Position numbers and translations under genes: made by a program | Shown here: positions 52,249-61,110 of the stretch, in pieces | Layout of the letters: every line of letters starts with the position of its first letter | Position numbering within the stretch: the stretch's first letter is position 1 | NCBI RefSeq assembly: GCF_026003995.1 | Contig: NZ_BPIG01000006.1 | Location: 1 to 64,000 of the forward strand | Reading direction: 5' to 3' | Source of the DNA: Tepidiforma sp. | Lineage (GTDB): Bacteria; Chloroflexota; Dehalococcoidia; Tepidiformales; Tepidiformaceae | DNA length: 64,000 bases | The notes under the pieces: model-generated | Seen by the model: the letters and a program-made list of their open reading frames with translations, nothing else | Told to the model about the DNA's origin: nothing | Database searches by the model: none

Positions 52249-53181
52249 TCAGCCTGCCAGCTCGCGGAGCGCCGCCCGGATCTCCGCCGCCCGCTCGATC
52301 GCCTCCTCCGGCGTCGCCTGCGCGGTGATCAGGTTCACGTGCCGCGCCCCTTGCTCGACGAACTGCCAGAGGAACGCCGCCACCTCCCGCGCCGTGCCGA
52401 ACGGCGTGTACCGCTCGAACCGCTCGAACGGCAGCCGGTAGGTCGCCTCCATCGCCCGGCCCACCAGCTCCCGCGCCGCTGCCCGGTCGTCCGCCACGCT
52501 CGTCCAGAACTGCATGCCACCCTCGACGGCCGCCGGGTCGCGTCCCGCCTCTGCCGCGAACGCGCGCACCTGCGCCATCGCCTCCGCGAACCGCTCCGGC
52601 GTCAGCCAGATGCCGGTGTAGCCGTCGCCCAGCCGCCCCGCCCGCCGAAGCGCCGCCTCGCTCCGCCCGCCGACGAAGATCGGCACCGGCCGGAACGGCT
52701 TCGGGTAGACGGTCACCTCCTCGAGCGTGAAATGCCGCCCGCGGAACGTCACCCCGTCCTCCGTCCACAGCTGCCGCAGGATGGCGATCGCCTCGTTCGT
52801 CCGCGCCCCGCGCGTCCGCGGGTCCACGCCGCAGCTCCAGAATTCGTGCGGGTCTTCGCCCCCGACCCCGATGCCGAGCGTGAACCGCCCCATGCTCAGC
52901 TGGTCCAGCTGGGCGACCTGCAGCGCCACCGGCACCGGGTGCCGCAGCGGCAAGAGGTAGACGCCCGTCTTCAGGTCGATCCGCTCGGTCACCGCCGCTG
53001 CGGCCGTCAGCGTGACGAGCCCGTCGTTCCCGTAGCCGTAGAACGTCACGTGGTCGCCCGCGATGAGCCCGTCCAGCCCCAGCCGCTCCGCGCGCCGGGC
53101 CGCCTCGAGCACCATCTCGCCCGTCGTCCCCGTCCGGATATCCCAGCCCCGGAGCATCACCGACACGTGCGGCGCCTGCAT
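52249..53181 (-). CDS. LLM-class F420-dependent oxidoreductase
   Basis: A 310-residue luciferase-like barrel. 'LGLDGLIAGDHVTFYGYGND', 'GVYLLPLRHPVPVALQVAQL' and 'GRFTLGIGVGGEDPHEFWSC' are the F420/FMN-binding segments. The TIM-barrel end reads 'VPIFVGGRSEAALRRAGRLG'. Substrate unknown; F420 use is inferred from family. Second LLM enzyme in the window, different from that at 27072. A TATGAT -10 box lies 8 bases before the ATG. Confidence 0.88.
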   Translation of the reverse strand: MQAPHVSVMLRGWDIRTGTTGEMVLEAARRAERLGLDGLIAGDHVTFYGYGNDGLVTLTAAAAVTERIDLKTGVYLLPLRHPVPVALQVAQLDQLSMGRFTLGIGVGGEDPHEFWSCGVDPRTRGARTNEAIAILRQLWTEDGVTFRGRHFTLEEVTVYPKPFRPVPIFVGGRSEAALRRAGRLGDGYTGIWLTPERFAEAMAQVRAFAAEAGRDPAAVEGGMQFWTSVADDRAAARELVGRAMEATYRLPFERFERYTPFGTAREVAAFLWQFVEQGARHVNLITAQATPEEAIERAAEIRAALRELAG

Positions 53182-53189
53182 GGCCCCTC

Positions 53190-53195
53190 ATCATA
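53190..53195 (-). promoter_or_regulatory. -10 box of probable leaderless promoter for the LLM gene
   Basis: TATGAT on the minus strand, 8-base spacer (GAGGGGCC) to the ATG at 53181; that spacer could also serve as a weak ribosome site. Confidence 0.4.
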
Positions 53196-53270
53196 GGCCC
53201 GCGCGCCGCTTTTCGCGTTCACCCGCATCTGGGATAGTCCCCTCGAAACCTTCTGCCACCCGGAGCCCCG

Positions 53271-53981
53271 ATGTCCCACGGCACCGCCCGCTCTCCGATG
53301 ATCTTCGACCGCGCCTTCCTCACCGACGTCGAAGGCGTCACCGAGCTCATCTTCGTCCGCCACGGCGAGCAGTACGTCCCCGACCCCCGCACCGGCCCCG
53401 TCGGCGACACCATCGACCCGCCGCTCTCCGACCGCGGCCGCCAGCAGGCCGAAGCCGTCGGCGCCCGCCTCAGCGCCGACCGCGTCGATGCCGTCTACGC
53501 CAGCCCGCTCCAGCGCGCCCTCGAAACCGGCCGCGCCATCGCCCGCCATCACCGCCTCGAGCCGATCGTCATCGACGACCTCCGTGAGGTCGAAATCTTC
53601 CGCGATATCCCGCCCGAGAAGTCCGCCATCGACTTCCTCGGCCGCGAACTCCTCCTCGGCATCCGCGAACGGATGCTCCGCGAGCGGAAGTGGGACGTCT
53701 ACCCCTACTCCGAAAGCTCGTTCGAATTCCGCAAGCGCACCGTCAACGCCGTCGAAGCGATCATCGCCGGCAACCAGGGCAAGCGCGTCGTCATCGCCTG
53801 CCACGGCGGCGTCATCAACGCCTACATCGGCCACATCATCGGCAGCCCCTACGACATGTTCTTCCGCCCGGCCCACGCCTCCATCTCCGTGGTTTTCGCC
53901 GGCGAAGGCGTCCGCGCCCTCCAGTCGCTGAACGACGTCCACCACCTGCGCACCGGCGAGTGGAACCTCGTCTCCCACTGA
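53271..53981 (+). CDS. Histidine phosphatase family protein
   Basis: A 236-residue phosphoglycerate-mutase-like phosphatase. The catalytic 'IFVRHGEQY' (His nucleophile) is near residue 29, 'PLSDRGRQQAEAVG' and 'VYASPLQRALETGRAIA' follow, and the second histidine is in 'VIACHGGVINAYIGHIIG'. The substrate could be a sugar phosphate, phosphoprotein or cofactor intermediate. GGAG lies about 8 bases before the ATG. A modest inverted repeat (CCGGCC at 53982 and GGCCGG at 54003) after the stop may end transcription. Confidence 0.9.
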   Translation: MSHGTARSPMIFDRAFLTDVEGVTELIFVRHGEQYVPDPRTGPVGDTIDPPLSDRGRQQAEAVGARLSADRVDAVYASPLQRALETGRAIARHHRLEPIVIDDLREVEIFRDIPPEKSAIDFLGRELLLGIRERMLRERKWDVYPYSESSFEFRKRTVNAVEAIIAGNQGKRVVIACHGGVINAYIGHIIGSPYDMFFRPAHASISVVFAGEGVRALQSLNDVHHLRTGEWNLVSH

Positions 53982-54059
53982 CCGGCCGGGCCCGGGCGCG
54001 AAGGCCGGCCCCCGGATAGAATCCGGCCACATTCAGATGCCCCTGCCCGGAGGTTCCCC

Positions 54060-54827
54060 GTGCCCGTCGCCGATTTCTCCCTCGCCGGCAAAGTCGCCAT
54101 CGTCACCGGCGGCAGCCGCGGCATCGGCCGCTCCATCGCCATCGCGCTCGCCGAGGCCGGCGCCGATGTCGCCGTCGCCGCACGCAAACCCGAATCGCTC
54201 GAAGAAACCGTCGCCGCCATCCGCGCGACCGGCCGCCGCGGCATCGCCGTCCCTACCAACGTCCGCGACATGGCCGCCCTCGAAAACCTCGTCGCCGAGA
54301 CGAAGCGCCAGCTCGGCCGCATCGACATCCTCGTCAACAACGCCGCCACCAACCCCGTCTTCGGCCCCGTCGCGAACCTCGACGAGCGCGCGTGGGACAC
54401 GGTGATGAACACCAACGTGAAGTCCGTGTTCTTCCTCAGCAAGCTCGTCCGCCAGGCGATCCTCGAGCACGGCGAGGGCGGCTCCATCATCAACGTCAGC
54501 TCGACCGGCGGCTTCCGCGCGTCCACCGGCCTCGGCGCCTACTCCGTCTCCAAGGCCGCCATCATCATGCTCACCCAGGTTTGCGCGAAGGAGTGGGGCG
54601 CTGACGGCATCCGCGTCAACTGCATCGCCCCCGGCCTCATCCGCACCGAATTCTCCCGCGCCCTCTGGGAGAACGAAGCCATCCTCAAGAACTCCGTCCA
54701 GACCTCCGCCCTCAAGCGCATCGGCGAACCCGACGAGATGGCCGGCGCCGTCGTCTACTTCGCCAGCCCCGCCAGCTCCTTCACCACCGGCCAGACGCTC
54801 ATCCTCGACGGCGGCGCCCTCGCCTGA
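54060..54827 (+). CDS. SDR-family oxidoreductase (FabG-like)
   Basis: A 255-residue short-chain dehydrogenase. Cofactor motif 'TGGSRGIGRSIAIALAEAGA' near residue 17, 'NNAAT' near 93, catalytic Ser in 'INVSSTGGF' and 'YSVSKAA' near 162, C-terminal 'LILDGGALA'. Typical size. The GTG start follows GGAGG. The TAGAAT at 54016-54021 is a candidate -10. The acetyltransferase gene follows 7 bases after the stop, so they may form an operon. Substrate unknown. Confidence 0.9.
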   Translation: MPVADFSLAGKVAIVTGGSRGIGRSIAIALAEAGADVAVAARKPESLEETVAAIRATGRRGIAVPTNVRDMAALENLVAETKRQLGRIDILVNNAATNPVFGPVANLDERAWDTVMNTNVKSVFFLSKLVRQAILEHGEGGSIINVSSTGGFRASTGLGAYSVSKAAIIMLTQVCAKEWGADGIRVNCIAPGLIRTEFSRALWENEAILKNSVQTSALKRIGEPDEMAGAVVYFASPASSFTTGQTLILDGGALA

Positions 54828-54834
54828 GCCGCCG

Positions 54835-55314
54835 ATGACCGACATGCTCGTCCGGCTGTACGACCTGCCCCCGGCGGAGCCGCTCCTCCAGCGGCTCGTC
54901 GCCGAAGGCGTCGTCTGCCGCCGGCCCGAAGCCTATGAGCGCTCGGCCGTCCTGGCCTTCGTCCGCGCGCACTTCCCCCGCTGGGAGGATGAGCTGACCG
55001 TCTCGCTCTCCCGCAGCCCGGCGACCTGCTACGTCGCAGCCCGGGAGGGCGCCGTGCTCGGCTTCGCCTGTTACCACGCCACCCGGCCGAACTTCTTCGG
55101 CCCCACCGGCGTCGACGAAGCCGAGCGGGGCCGCGGCATCGGCACCGCGCTCCTCCTCTGTTCGCTCCACGCCATGGCCGCCGAGGGCTACGCCTACGCC
55201 GTCATCGGCAGCGTCGGCCCGGCCGACTTCTACGCCCGCGCGGTCGGCGCCATCCCCATTCCCGGCAGCGACCCGGGCATCTACGGCAACCGCCTCCAGC
55301 CGCCAGCTCCGTAG
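54835..55314 (+). CDS. GNAT-family N-acetyltransferase
   Basis: A 159-residue protein. 'VDEAERGRGIGTALLLCSLH' carries the acetyl-CoA-binding R/Q-x-x-G-x-G/A motif, and 'GFACYHATRPNFFGPTGV' is the preceding beta-strand region. The C-terminus ('FYARAVGAIPIPGS') is consistent with the fold. Substrate unknown. Starts 7 bases after the SDR gene. Confidence 0.85.
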   Translation: MTDMLVRLYDLPPAEPLLQRLVAEGVVCRRPEAYERSAVLAFVRAHFPRWEDELTVSLSRSPATCYVAAREGAVLGFACYHATRPNFFGPTGVDEAERGRGIGTALLLCSLHAMAAEGYAYAVIGSVGPADFYARAVGAIPIPGSDPGIYGNRLQPPAP

Positions 55315-55442
55315 CCGGCGCGGGGCGGGCGGGTGACAGCCGGTTACAGTCCCTTTAACGGTGGTCGAAAGGTGGTACGGTGACGGTCCCGGCGTTCCGA
55401 CACTCCCGGTGAGGTCGACAACCAAGGAGCGACACGCGCGAC

Positions 55443-57221
55443 ATGCCGCCCACCGGGCCCCTCGCCACGACCATCTCCGCCGCCGCCACCCGGCGCGCCA
55501 TCCGCGCCGTGCTCGATGGCGGCGCCGTCCGCAGCCTCTGCCAGCCGATCGCCTCCCTCTCCACCGGCGACGTCCTCGGCTACGAAGCTCTCTCCCGGCC
55601 GGAAGCGCCCGCGCCGCTCGATAACCCGCAGGAGTTCCTCGCCGCCGCCAGCGCCTGCAACCTCCTCGAGCAGGTCGACCACAGCTGGCGGGTCGCTGCC
55701 GTCAGCCGCTTCGGCCCCGTCATCGGCCACGAGCAGATGCTCTTCCTCAATTGCACGCCCTCGGCGCTCACCTCCGGCCTCCTCTCGCCCTCCTCCTTCC
55801 AGGGCCTCGTCCGCCGCCACGGCCTCCAGCCCGAGCGCGTCGTCCTCGAAATCACCGAAGAGCAGGCGATCGAAGACTTCGGTCAGATGCGCCGCGTCGT
55901 CGGCGCCTTCCGCGCCTGCGGCTTTCTCTTCGCCATCGACGATGCCGGCGCCGGCGCCTCCAGCCTCCAGTCCATCGTCGAGCTCCGGCCGGACTTCATC
56001 AAACTCGACCGCTGGCTCGCCCGCGACATCGAGTTCGACCGCGGCCGCCGCTCCATGGTCGAAGCCATCTGCACCTTCGCGCGGCAGGTCGGCGCCCGCG
56101 TCATCGCCGAGGGCATCGAAACGCGCGAACAGCTCACCGCCTTCATCGAACTCGGCGCCGACTACGGACAGGGCTACTTCCTCGGCCGCCCCGCGCCCGT
56201 CCCCGCCCCGGCGGCCTCCGAAGCCCGCCTCGCCATCCACCGCGCCAACCGCCTCCGCCGCGCCGCCCCCGTCGTCACCCGCATCGGCGACCTCGTCACG
56301 ATCACCCCGACCGTCACCGCCGCCACCCCCGGCGGCCGCCTCATGGAGCATTTCGCCAACAACCGCCACCTCGAGGCCGTCGTCGTGCTCGATGGCCGCC
56401 GGGTGGAAGGCATCGTCACGCGCGGCCGGATTTTCGAGCGCATGTCCGGGCAGTTCGGCCTCCCGCTGAATGGCAAGCGCCCCGCCTCCGAACTCTGCGC
56501 CCCCGCCACCTGCGTCGATGCCTCGGCCTCGCCCCGCACCGCCGCCCGCGCCGCCCTCGAGCGCGCCGCGCCCTTCCAGCAGGACCCCATCGTCGTCCTC
56601 GACGGCGATGCGCTCGCCGGCATCGTCCGCGTCCACGAGCTCCTGCAGGCCGTCCTCGCCGAAGAAGTCGCCGAGGCCCGCAACCTCAACCCGCTCACCG
56701 GCCTCCCCGGCAACCAGCGCATCCGCGAGCACCTCGAACGGCTCCGCGACGACCCCGCCGGCTGGTATCTCCTCTACGCCGACCTCGACCAGTTCAAGCA
56801 GTTCAACGACGCCTGCGGCTTCGCCCACGGCGATACCGCCATCCTCGCCCTCTCCCGCATCCTCGTCGACGCCGCGGGCGCTGCCAGCCGCGACGCCTTC
56901 GTCGGCCACGTCGGCGGCGACGACTTCATCGTCGCCGTCCACGCCGACGACCTCGACGCGTTCCGCGCCGCCTGCCAGCGCGCTCTCGCCCGCCCCGGCT
57001 GGTTCGACCCCGAAGGCAAACTCCCGGCGGAGACGCGCCTCACCGTCTCCATCGCCGGCTGCCCCTTCGAACGGATCGCCCACCTCTCCTACGAAGACCT
57101 CGCCGCCACCATCGCCCGGGCCAAGCGGCTGGTGAAGCGCTCCGGCGGCAACGGCTTCGACATCTTCGAAGACCTCGGGACGCCTGCAGCCGAATCCGCC
57201 GGCGCCGCCGAGGCCGCCTGA
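55443..57221 (+). CDS. EAL-CBS-GGDEF c-di-GMP signalling protein
   Basis: A 592-residue protein. The N-terminal EAL phosphodiesterase domain (about 15-250) has 'GYEALSRPE', 'FLNCTP', 'LEITEEQ', 'AIDDAGAGAS', 'FIKLDR' and 'AEGIET': all metal ligands present. Two CBS repeats follow (about 285-400: 'HLEAVVVLDGRRVEGIVTRG', 'PIVVLDGDALAGIVRV'). The C-terminal GGDEF domain (about 415-570) has 'VGGDDFIV' in place of GGDEF. It probably degrades c-di-GMP under control of a CBS ligand; cyclase activity needs testing. There is a long leader after 55314 and a weak ribosome site. Confidence 0.9.
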   Translation: MPPTGPLATTISAAATRRAIRAVLDGGAVRSLCQPIASLSTGDVLGYEALSRPEAPAPLDNPQEFLAAASACNLLEQVDHSWRVAAVSRFGPVIGHEQMLFLNCTPSALTSGLLSPSSFQGLVRRHGLQPERVVLEITEEQAIEDFGQMRRVVGAFRACGFLFAIDDAGAGASSLQSIVELRPDFIKLDRWLARDIEFDRGRRSMVEAICTFARQVGARVIAEGIETREQLTAFIELGADYGQGYFLGRPAPVPAPAASEARLAIHRANRLRRAAPVVTRIGDLVTITPTVTAATPGGRLMEHFANNRHLEAVVVLDGRRVEGIVTRGRIFERMSGQFGLPLNGKRPASELCAPATCVDASASPRTAARAALERAAPFQQDPIVVLDGDALAGIVRVHELLQAVLAEEVAEARNLNPLTGLPGNQRIREHLERLRDDPAGWYLLYADLDQFKQFNDACGFAHGDTAILALSRILVDAAGAASRDAFVGHVGGDDFIVAVHADDLDAFRAACQRALARPGWFDPEGKLPAETRLTVSIAGCPFERIAHLSYEDLAATIARAKRLVKRSGGNGFDIFEDLGTPAAESAGAAEAA

Positions 57222-57323
57222 AGCGCGCTGGTCCGCATGCCGAACCCGGCGTAGACTGCGTTCGAGTCCGAACACGCCACGGCTCCACGCCCCGTTCGGC
57301 CGCACCACCGCACCGGAGTCCGC

Positions 57324-57923
57324 ATGACCGCAGCCCCTACTGCGCCCGGCCGCCTCGAGCGCCGCAAGGCGCGCACCCGCGCCGCCATCCTCGACGCCGC
57401 GAACCGCCTGTTCCACGAACAGGGCTTCGAGGACACGTCCATCCAGCAGATCGCCGAACTCGCCGATACCGGCGTCGGCACCCTCTACGGCTATTTCGCT
57501 TCCAAGGAAGACCTCCTCCGCGAAGTCCTCCGCGTCTCCCGCGATGACGCCGTCGCGCGCTACCGGGCTGCCGTCGCCGGCGATACCCCCGCCATCGACC
57601 GCGTCTGCACCGCCCTCGGCACCATGGCCGAGTACCTCGAAGCGCACCGGCGCCTGCTCGTCTCCGTCTTCCGGCTCGCCGCCCGCAACCAGTCGTTCGA
57701 AGACGACTACGCCGAGTGGCTCCAGCGCAGCTTCGCCGAGCTCATCGAGTCCGGTATCCGCTCCGGCGAGTTCCGGTCCGTCCCCGCGGACGCAGCCGCC
57801 CGCATGCTCATCACCACCATGATGACCGCCAGTCTCGGCATCGGCGCATGGGCCGGCCGCGCCGGCGACCCGACCGCCATGGTCGAAATCCAGCAGCTCG
57901 CCCGCGCCCTGCTCCTCCGCTGA
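57324..57923 (+). CDS. TetR/AcrR-family transcriptional regulator
   Basis: A 199-residue regulator. The N-terminal HTH 'ILDAANRLFHEQGFEDTSIQ' to 'GTLYGYFASKEDLLREVL' is typical TetR. The C-terminal ligand-binding half is helical. The target is unknown; it faces away from the c-di-GMP gene and converges on DUF1232. A TAGACT-like -10 lies near 57252. It may control neighbouring lipid or transporter genes. Confidence 0.9.
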   Translation: MTAAPTAPGRLERRKARTRAAILDAANRLFHEQGFEDTSIQQIAELADTGVGTLYGYFASKEDLLREVLRVSRDDAVARYRAAVAGDTPAIDRVCTALGTMAEYLEAHRRLLVSVFRLAARNQSFEDDYAEWLQRSFAELIESGIRSGEFRSVPADAAARMLITTMMTASLGIGAWAGRAGDPTAMVEIQQLARALLLR

Positions 57924-57932
57924 AACGAGCGA

Positions 57933-57992
57933 GCGGCGCGACGGCACACTCCGGAATGGGGGACCGGGGCGTCTCACCTGCCGTCGCGCCGC
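57933..57992. terminator. 14-base perfect inverted repeat between convergent genes
   Basis: GCGGCGCGACGGCA (57933-57946) and TGCCGTCGCGCCGC (57979-57992) separated by 32 bases. It lies between the convergent TetR and DUF1232 genes. A shorter GGGG/CCCC hairpin follows (about 58000-58018). The position fits a bidirectional terminator; the large loop is unusual. Confidence 0.55.
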
Positions 57993-58057
57993 AACCGCCG
58001 GGGCACCACAGAAACCCCGCCGGCTCCCCGTAGCCTGCGCCCCGGCGCCCCCGCCGC

Positions 58058-58453
58058 CTACGGCCCTTCGTCCCCCTCCGCGCCGTCCGAACGTTCCGCG
58101 CCCTCCGCCTCGGCGAACGCCGCCTCGAGGCTTGCCGCCGACACCACCGCCAGCAATAGCCAGACGAACAGCACGAACACCGCCGCGTCGTCCGCCATCC
58201 CCAGCACCGGGATGACGTCCGGGATGATGTCGAACGGCAGCAGGAGGTAGCCGAGCAGCGCCGCCGCGGCCAGCCGCCCCGCCCAGCCGAGCCGCCCCGC
58301 CCGCAGGAGCGCCCGCAGGAACCGCAGCTTCTGCCGCCGCCGCAGCGCGAGGAAGCGCCGCCCCGCCGCGCTCCGCCGCAGCCCCCACCACCCCAGCGCC
58401 AGCGCGCCGCCCGTCGCCGCCAGAATCGCCGCGGCCGCGATCAGCCAGTCCAT
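58058..58453 (-). CDS. DUF1232 (YkvA-like) membrane protein
   Basis: A 131-residue protein. '[20 protein letters not shown]' followed by '[19 protein letters not shown]' is the DUF1232 hallmark. There are membrane helices at residues 5-25 and around 62-105 and an acidic C-terminal tail. Function unknown; family members may modify membrane composition. An AGGAGGGG site precedes the ATG. Confidence 0.85.
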   Translation of the reverse strand: MDWLIAAAAILAATGGALALGWWGLRRSAAGRRFLALRRRQKLRFLRALLRAGRLGWAGRLAAAALLGYLLLPFDIIPDVIPVLGMADDAAVFVLFVWLLLAVVSAASLEAAFAEAEGAERSDGAEGDEGP

Positions 58454-58546
58454 CGCCCCTCCTGCGCCGGGTGTGTCAGCGCCCGCGCCCCGCCGCTCGC
58501 TCCATCCCTGCTACGATCCTTCCAATCCTCCGCCCCGGAGCACCAT

Positions 58547-59125
58547 GTGACCACCACCGCCGGCCCCGACCAGGCCCGCATCCGCGCTGCCGTCATCGAA
58601 CTCCTCCAGGCCATCGGCGACGACCCCTCCCGCGAAGGCCTTCGCGATACCCCGCGCCGCATCGCCGAAATGTACGCCGAAATCTTCGAAGGGCTCTTCA
58701 TCGACCCCCGCGAACACCTCCGCGTCGGCTTCGAAGTCGCCCACGACGAGATGGTCATCCTCCGCAACATCCCGTTCTACAGCATGTGCGAGCACCACTT
58801 CCTTCCCTTCCACGGCGAGGCCCACGTCGGCTACATCCCCGACGGCCGCGTCGTCGGCATCTCCAAGCTCGCCCGCGTCGTCGAAGGCTACGCCCGCCGC
58901 CCGCAAATCCAGGAACAGCTCACCAGCCAGATCGCCGAAGCCATCCAGGAGGTCCTCCAGCCCGACGGCGTCGCCGTCGTCATCGAAGCCGAGCACCTCT
59001 GCATGACCATGCGCGGCGTCAAGAAGCCCGGCTCGCTCATGGTCACCTCCGCGATGCGCGGCGATTTCAAGAACTCCCACGTCACGCGCGCCGAGTTCCT
59101 CTCGCTCGTCCACGGCCACCACTAG
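58547..59125 (+). CDS. folE: GTP cyclohydrolase I (FolE)
   Basis: A 192-residue enzyme that makes dihydroneopterin triphosphate from GTP, the first step of folate synthesis. Zinc and catalytic motifs are present: '[20 protein letters not shown]' (Cys, His) and '[14 protein letters not shown]' (second Cys), with '[20 protein letters not shown]' between. Length is slightly short but complete. The GTG start follows CGGAG with a 6-base gap; TACGAT near 58511 may be its -10. Confidence 0.95.
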   Translation: MTTTAGPDQARIRAAVIELLQAIGDDPSREGLRDTPRRIAEMYAEIFEGLFIDPREHLRVGFEVAHDEMVILRNIPFYSMCEHHFLPFHGEAHVGYIPDGRVVGISKLARVVEGYARRPQIQEQLTSQIAEAIQEVLQPDGVAVVIEAEHLCMTMRGVKKPGSLMVTSAMRGDFKNSHVTRAEFLSLVHGHH

Positions 59126-59152
59126 CCCCTCAAGCGGCTCCGCCGGCCGGCC

Positions 59153-59158
59153 GATGAT
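59153..59158 (+). promoter_or_regulatory. Candidate -10 box of leaderless promoter for the EAL gene
   Basis: GATGAT with a 6-base spacer to the GTG at 59165; four of six bases match TATAAT. Confidence 0.35.
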
Positions 59159-59164
59159 CCCCGC

Positions 59165-60250
59165 GTGACACGGCCCGCCGAGCGTCCCTCCTCCCTCTGC
59201 GTCGATTGCCAGCTCCTGCCGCCTGTCCCGCCCGCGCGGGGCCGGCTCATCGTCGCCCCGCCCCTCGCGTGGTCCCTCGAAGGCCTCGCGTCCGCCCTCC
59301 GCGGCGCGGGCTTCGCGCCCTTCAGCGAAGTCGACTCCACCATCTCGGTCCCGTTCGAACCCGGCCAGCTCGAACCGCTCGCCGCCTGTCTCGAAGCCGC
59401 CCTCTCGTCCGTCGAGCTCCACGATGCCCGCGCCCTCGTCGTCGAGGACGGCGCCGCCCCCTCGTTCGATGCCCTCCTCCGGATGGAGCCGCTCGGCGCC
59501 TTCCTCGCCCGAGTCCGCGCCGCGTGGCTCATCGACCTCCTCGCCGGGCAGCGCGCCGTCACCTACTTCCAGCCGATCTACACGGCGGCCGGCGACCTCT
59601 TCGCCCACGAATGCCTGCTCCGCGGCGTCGAACGGGACGGCCGCACGCTCATCTCGCCCGCCGTCCTCTACGGTGCGGCCGCCGCCGGCGACCTCCTCTT
59701 CCACCTCGACCGTTTCGCCCGCCTCCTCGCCATCCGCAGCGGCGCCGGCCTCGGCCGCCTCTTCATCAACTTCACCCCGACGGCCATCTACAACCCGGCG
59801 TTCTGCCTCCGCTCTACCGTCGAAGCCGTCCACGCCGCCGGCATCCCGCCGGCCGACGTTGTCTTCGAGGTCGTCGAGAGCCACCGCGTGCAGGACGTCG
59901 GCCACCTCGTCCGCATCCTCGAGACCTACCGCGCCGCCGGGTTCGCCGTCGCCCTCGACGACTTCGGCGAAGGCTACTCCTCGCTCAACCTCCTCGATCG
60001 CGTCCGGCCCGATTACCTCAAGCTCGATATGCAGCTCGTCCGGGGCGTCGACGCGAACCCGTACCGGGCGACCATCCTCCGCCGCATCGTGGCCATGGCC
60101 CGCGACCTCGGCATCTGCGCGCTGGCCGAGGGCATCGAGACCGAGGCCGAACTCCGGGTCGTCCGCGAGGCCGGCGTCGACCTCGTGCAGGGCTTCCTCC
60201 TCGGGCGGCCTGCGGCACGTCCGGCGTCCCGCGCCGAAGCCGCCGCCTGA
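59165..60250 (+). CDS. EAL-domain c-di-GMP phosphodiesterase
   Basis: A 361-residue protein. The N-terminal ~125 residues contain a CVDC pair near 12-15 and no recognised domain. The EAL domain (about 130-355) reads 'HECLLRG' where EAL is expected (Glu kept, Ala to Cys), then 'FINFTPT', 'FEVVES', 'ALDDFGEGYSS', 'YLKLDM', 'AEGIET' and 'LVQGFLLGRPA'. The catalytic ligands look intact, so it may hydrolyse c-di-GMP; the CxxC pair might sense redox or metal. It lies alone after folE. Confidence 0.85.
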   Translation: MTRPAERPSSLCVDCQLLPPVPPARGRLIVAPPLAWSLEGLASALRGAGFAPFSEVDSTISVPFEPGQLEPLAACLEAALSSVELHDARALVVEDGAAPSFDALLRMEPLGAFLARVRAAWLIDLLAGQRAVTYFQPIYTAAGDLFAHECLLRGVERDGRTLISPAVLYGAAAAGDLLFHLDRFARLLAIRSGAGLGRLFINFTPTAIYNPAFCLRSTVEAVHAAGIPPADVVFEVVESHRVQDVGHLVRILETYRAAGFAVALDDFGEGYSSLNLLDRVRPDYLKLDMQLVRGVDANPYRATILRRIVAMARDLGICALAEGIETEAELRVVREAGVDLVQGFLLGRPAARPASRAEAAA

Positions 60251-60252
60251 GG

Positions 60253-61011
60253 CTACCCGGCGCGCACCTCGTTGCGGAGCACCCCCGCCCCGGTCACCTC
60301 CACTTCCACCACGTCGCCCGGGTGGATTTCCGGCGGGCTGCCCGGCGTGCCGGTGTAGATGATGTCGCCCGGCGCGAGCGTCATCACCGCGCTCACGTAC
60401 CGGACGATTTCCGGGATGTCGCGGATCAGCTCGGTCGAGCGGCCTCGCTGCACTTCGTGCCCGTTCACCCGGGTCGCCACCTCCAGCGCGTCGTGCCGCA
60501 GCCCGGTGACGATGGCCGGCCCGAAGACGCCGAACGTGTCGCTGCCCTTCGCCCGCCACCACTGGCCGTCGGCCTGCTGCCACGCTCGCGCCGAGACGTC
60601 GTTCCCCGCCGTGTAGCCGAAAACCGCCGCTTCCGCCTCCTCCCGCGACGCGCCCTTCACCCGCTTCCCGATGACGATGACGATTTCGCCTTCCGGGTCG
60701 ACCCGGCCGCAGTTCGGCGGCAGCACGATCGCGTCGCCCGGCCCGGCGATGCTCGAGAGCGGCTTGAAGAAGAGCGTCGGCGGGTCCGGCGCGGGCCGCC
60801 CCTGCAGGTGGCTCGCGTAGTTCAGCCCCACGCAGACGATGCTCCGCGGCTCGCACGGCGGCAGCAGCCGCACCGACGCCAGCGGCACCGTCTCGCCCGT
60901 CGGCCGCGTCCCCTCCCAGAACGGCTCTTCGATGACCCGGATCGTCTCCCCCTCCAGCAGCCCCGCCCCGCGGCGGCCGTCCGCCCGTTCGAACCTTACG
61001 TAGAGCGCCAT
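60253..61011 (-). CDS. Fumarylacetoacetate hydrolase-family protein
   Basis: A 252-residue FAH-fold enzyme. 'IVCVGLNYASHLQGRPAPDP' and 'LFFKPLSSIAGPGDAIVLPP' start the fold; metal ligands are in 'DPEGEIVIVIGKRVKG' (the Glu of GExxxVIG) and 'GYTAGNDVSARAWQ', with 'GPAIVTG' later. Likely cleaves a C-C bond in a 2-oxo acid pathway (hydratase/isomerase/hydrolase). A strong GGAGGAGGG precedes the ATG. Convergent with the EAL gene, 2 bases apart. Confidence 0.9.
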   Translation of the reverse strand: MALYVRFERADGRRGAGLLEGETIRVIEEPFWEGTRPTGETVPLASVRLLPPCEPRSIVCVGLNYASHLQGRPAPDPPTLFFKPLSSIAGPGDAIVLPPNCGRVDPEGEIVIVIGKRVKGASREEAEAAVFGYTAGNDVSARAWQQADGQWWRAKGSDTFGVFGPAIVTGLRHDALEVATRVNGHEVQRGRSTELIRDIPEIVRYVSAVMTLAPGDIIYTGTPGSPPEIHPGDVVEVEVTGAGVLRNEVRAG

Positions 61012-61110
61012 GCGCGAACCCTCCTCCGTTGCCGCTCATCCTCACTCGACAGCCGCAGCCGGGCAACCCAAACTTGCACCTGCCCTGGGAATCCCGCTTC
61101 GGAGTTCCGC

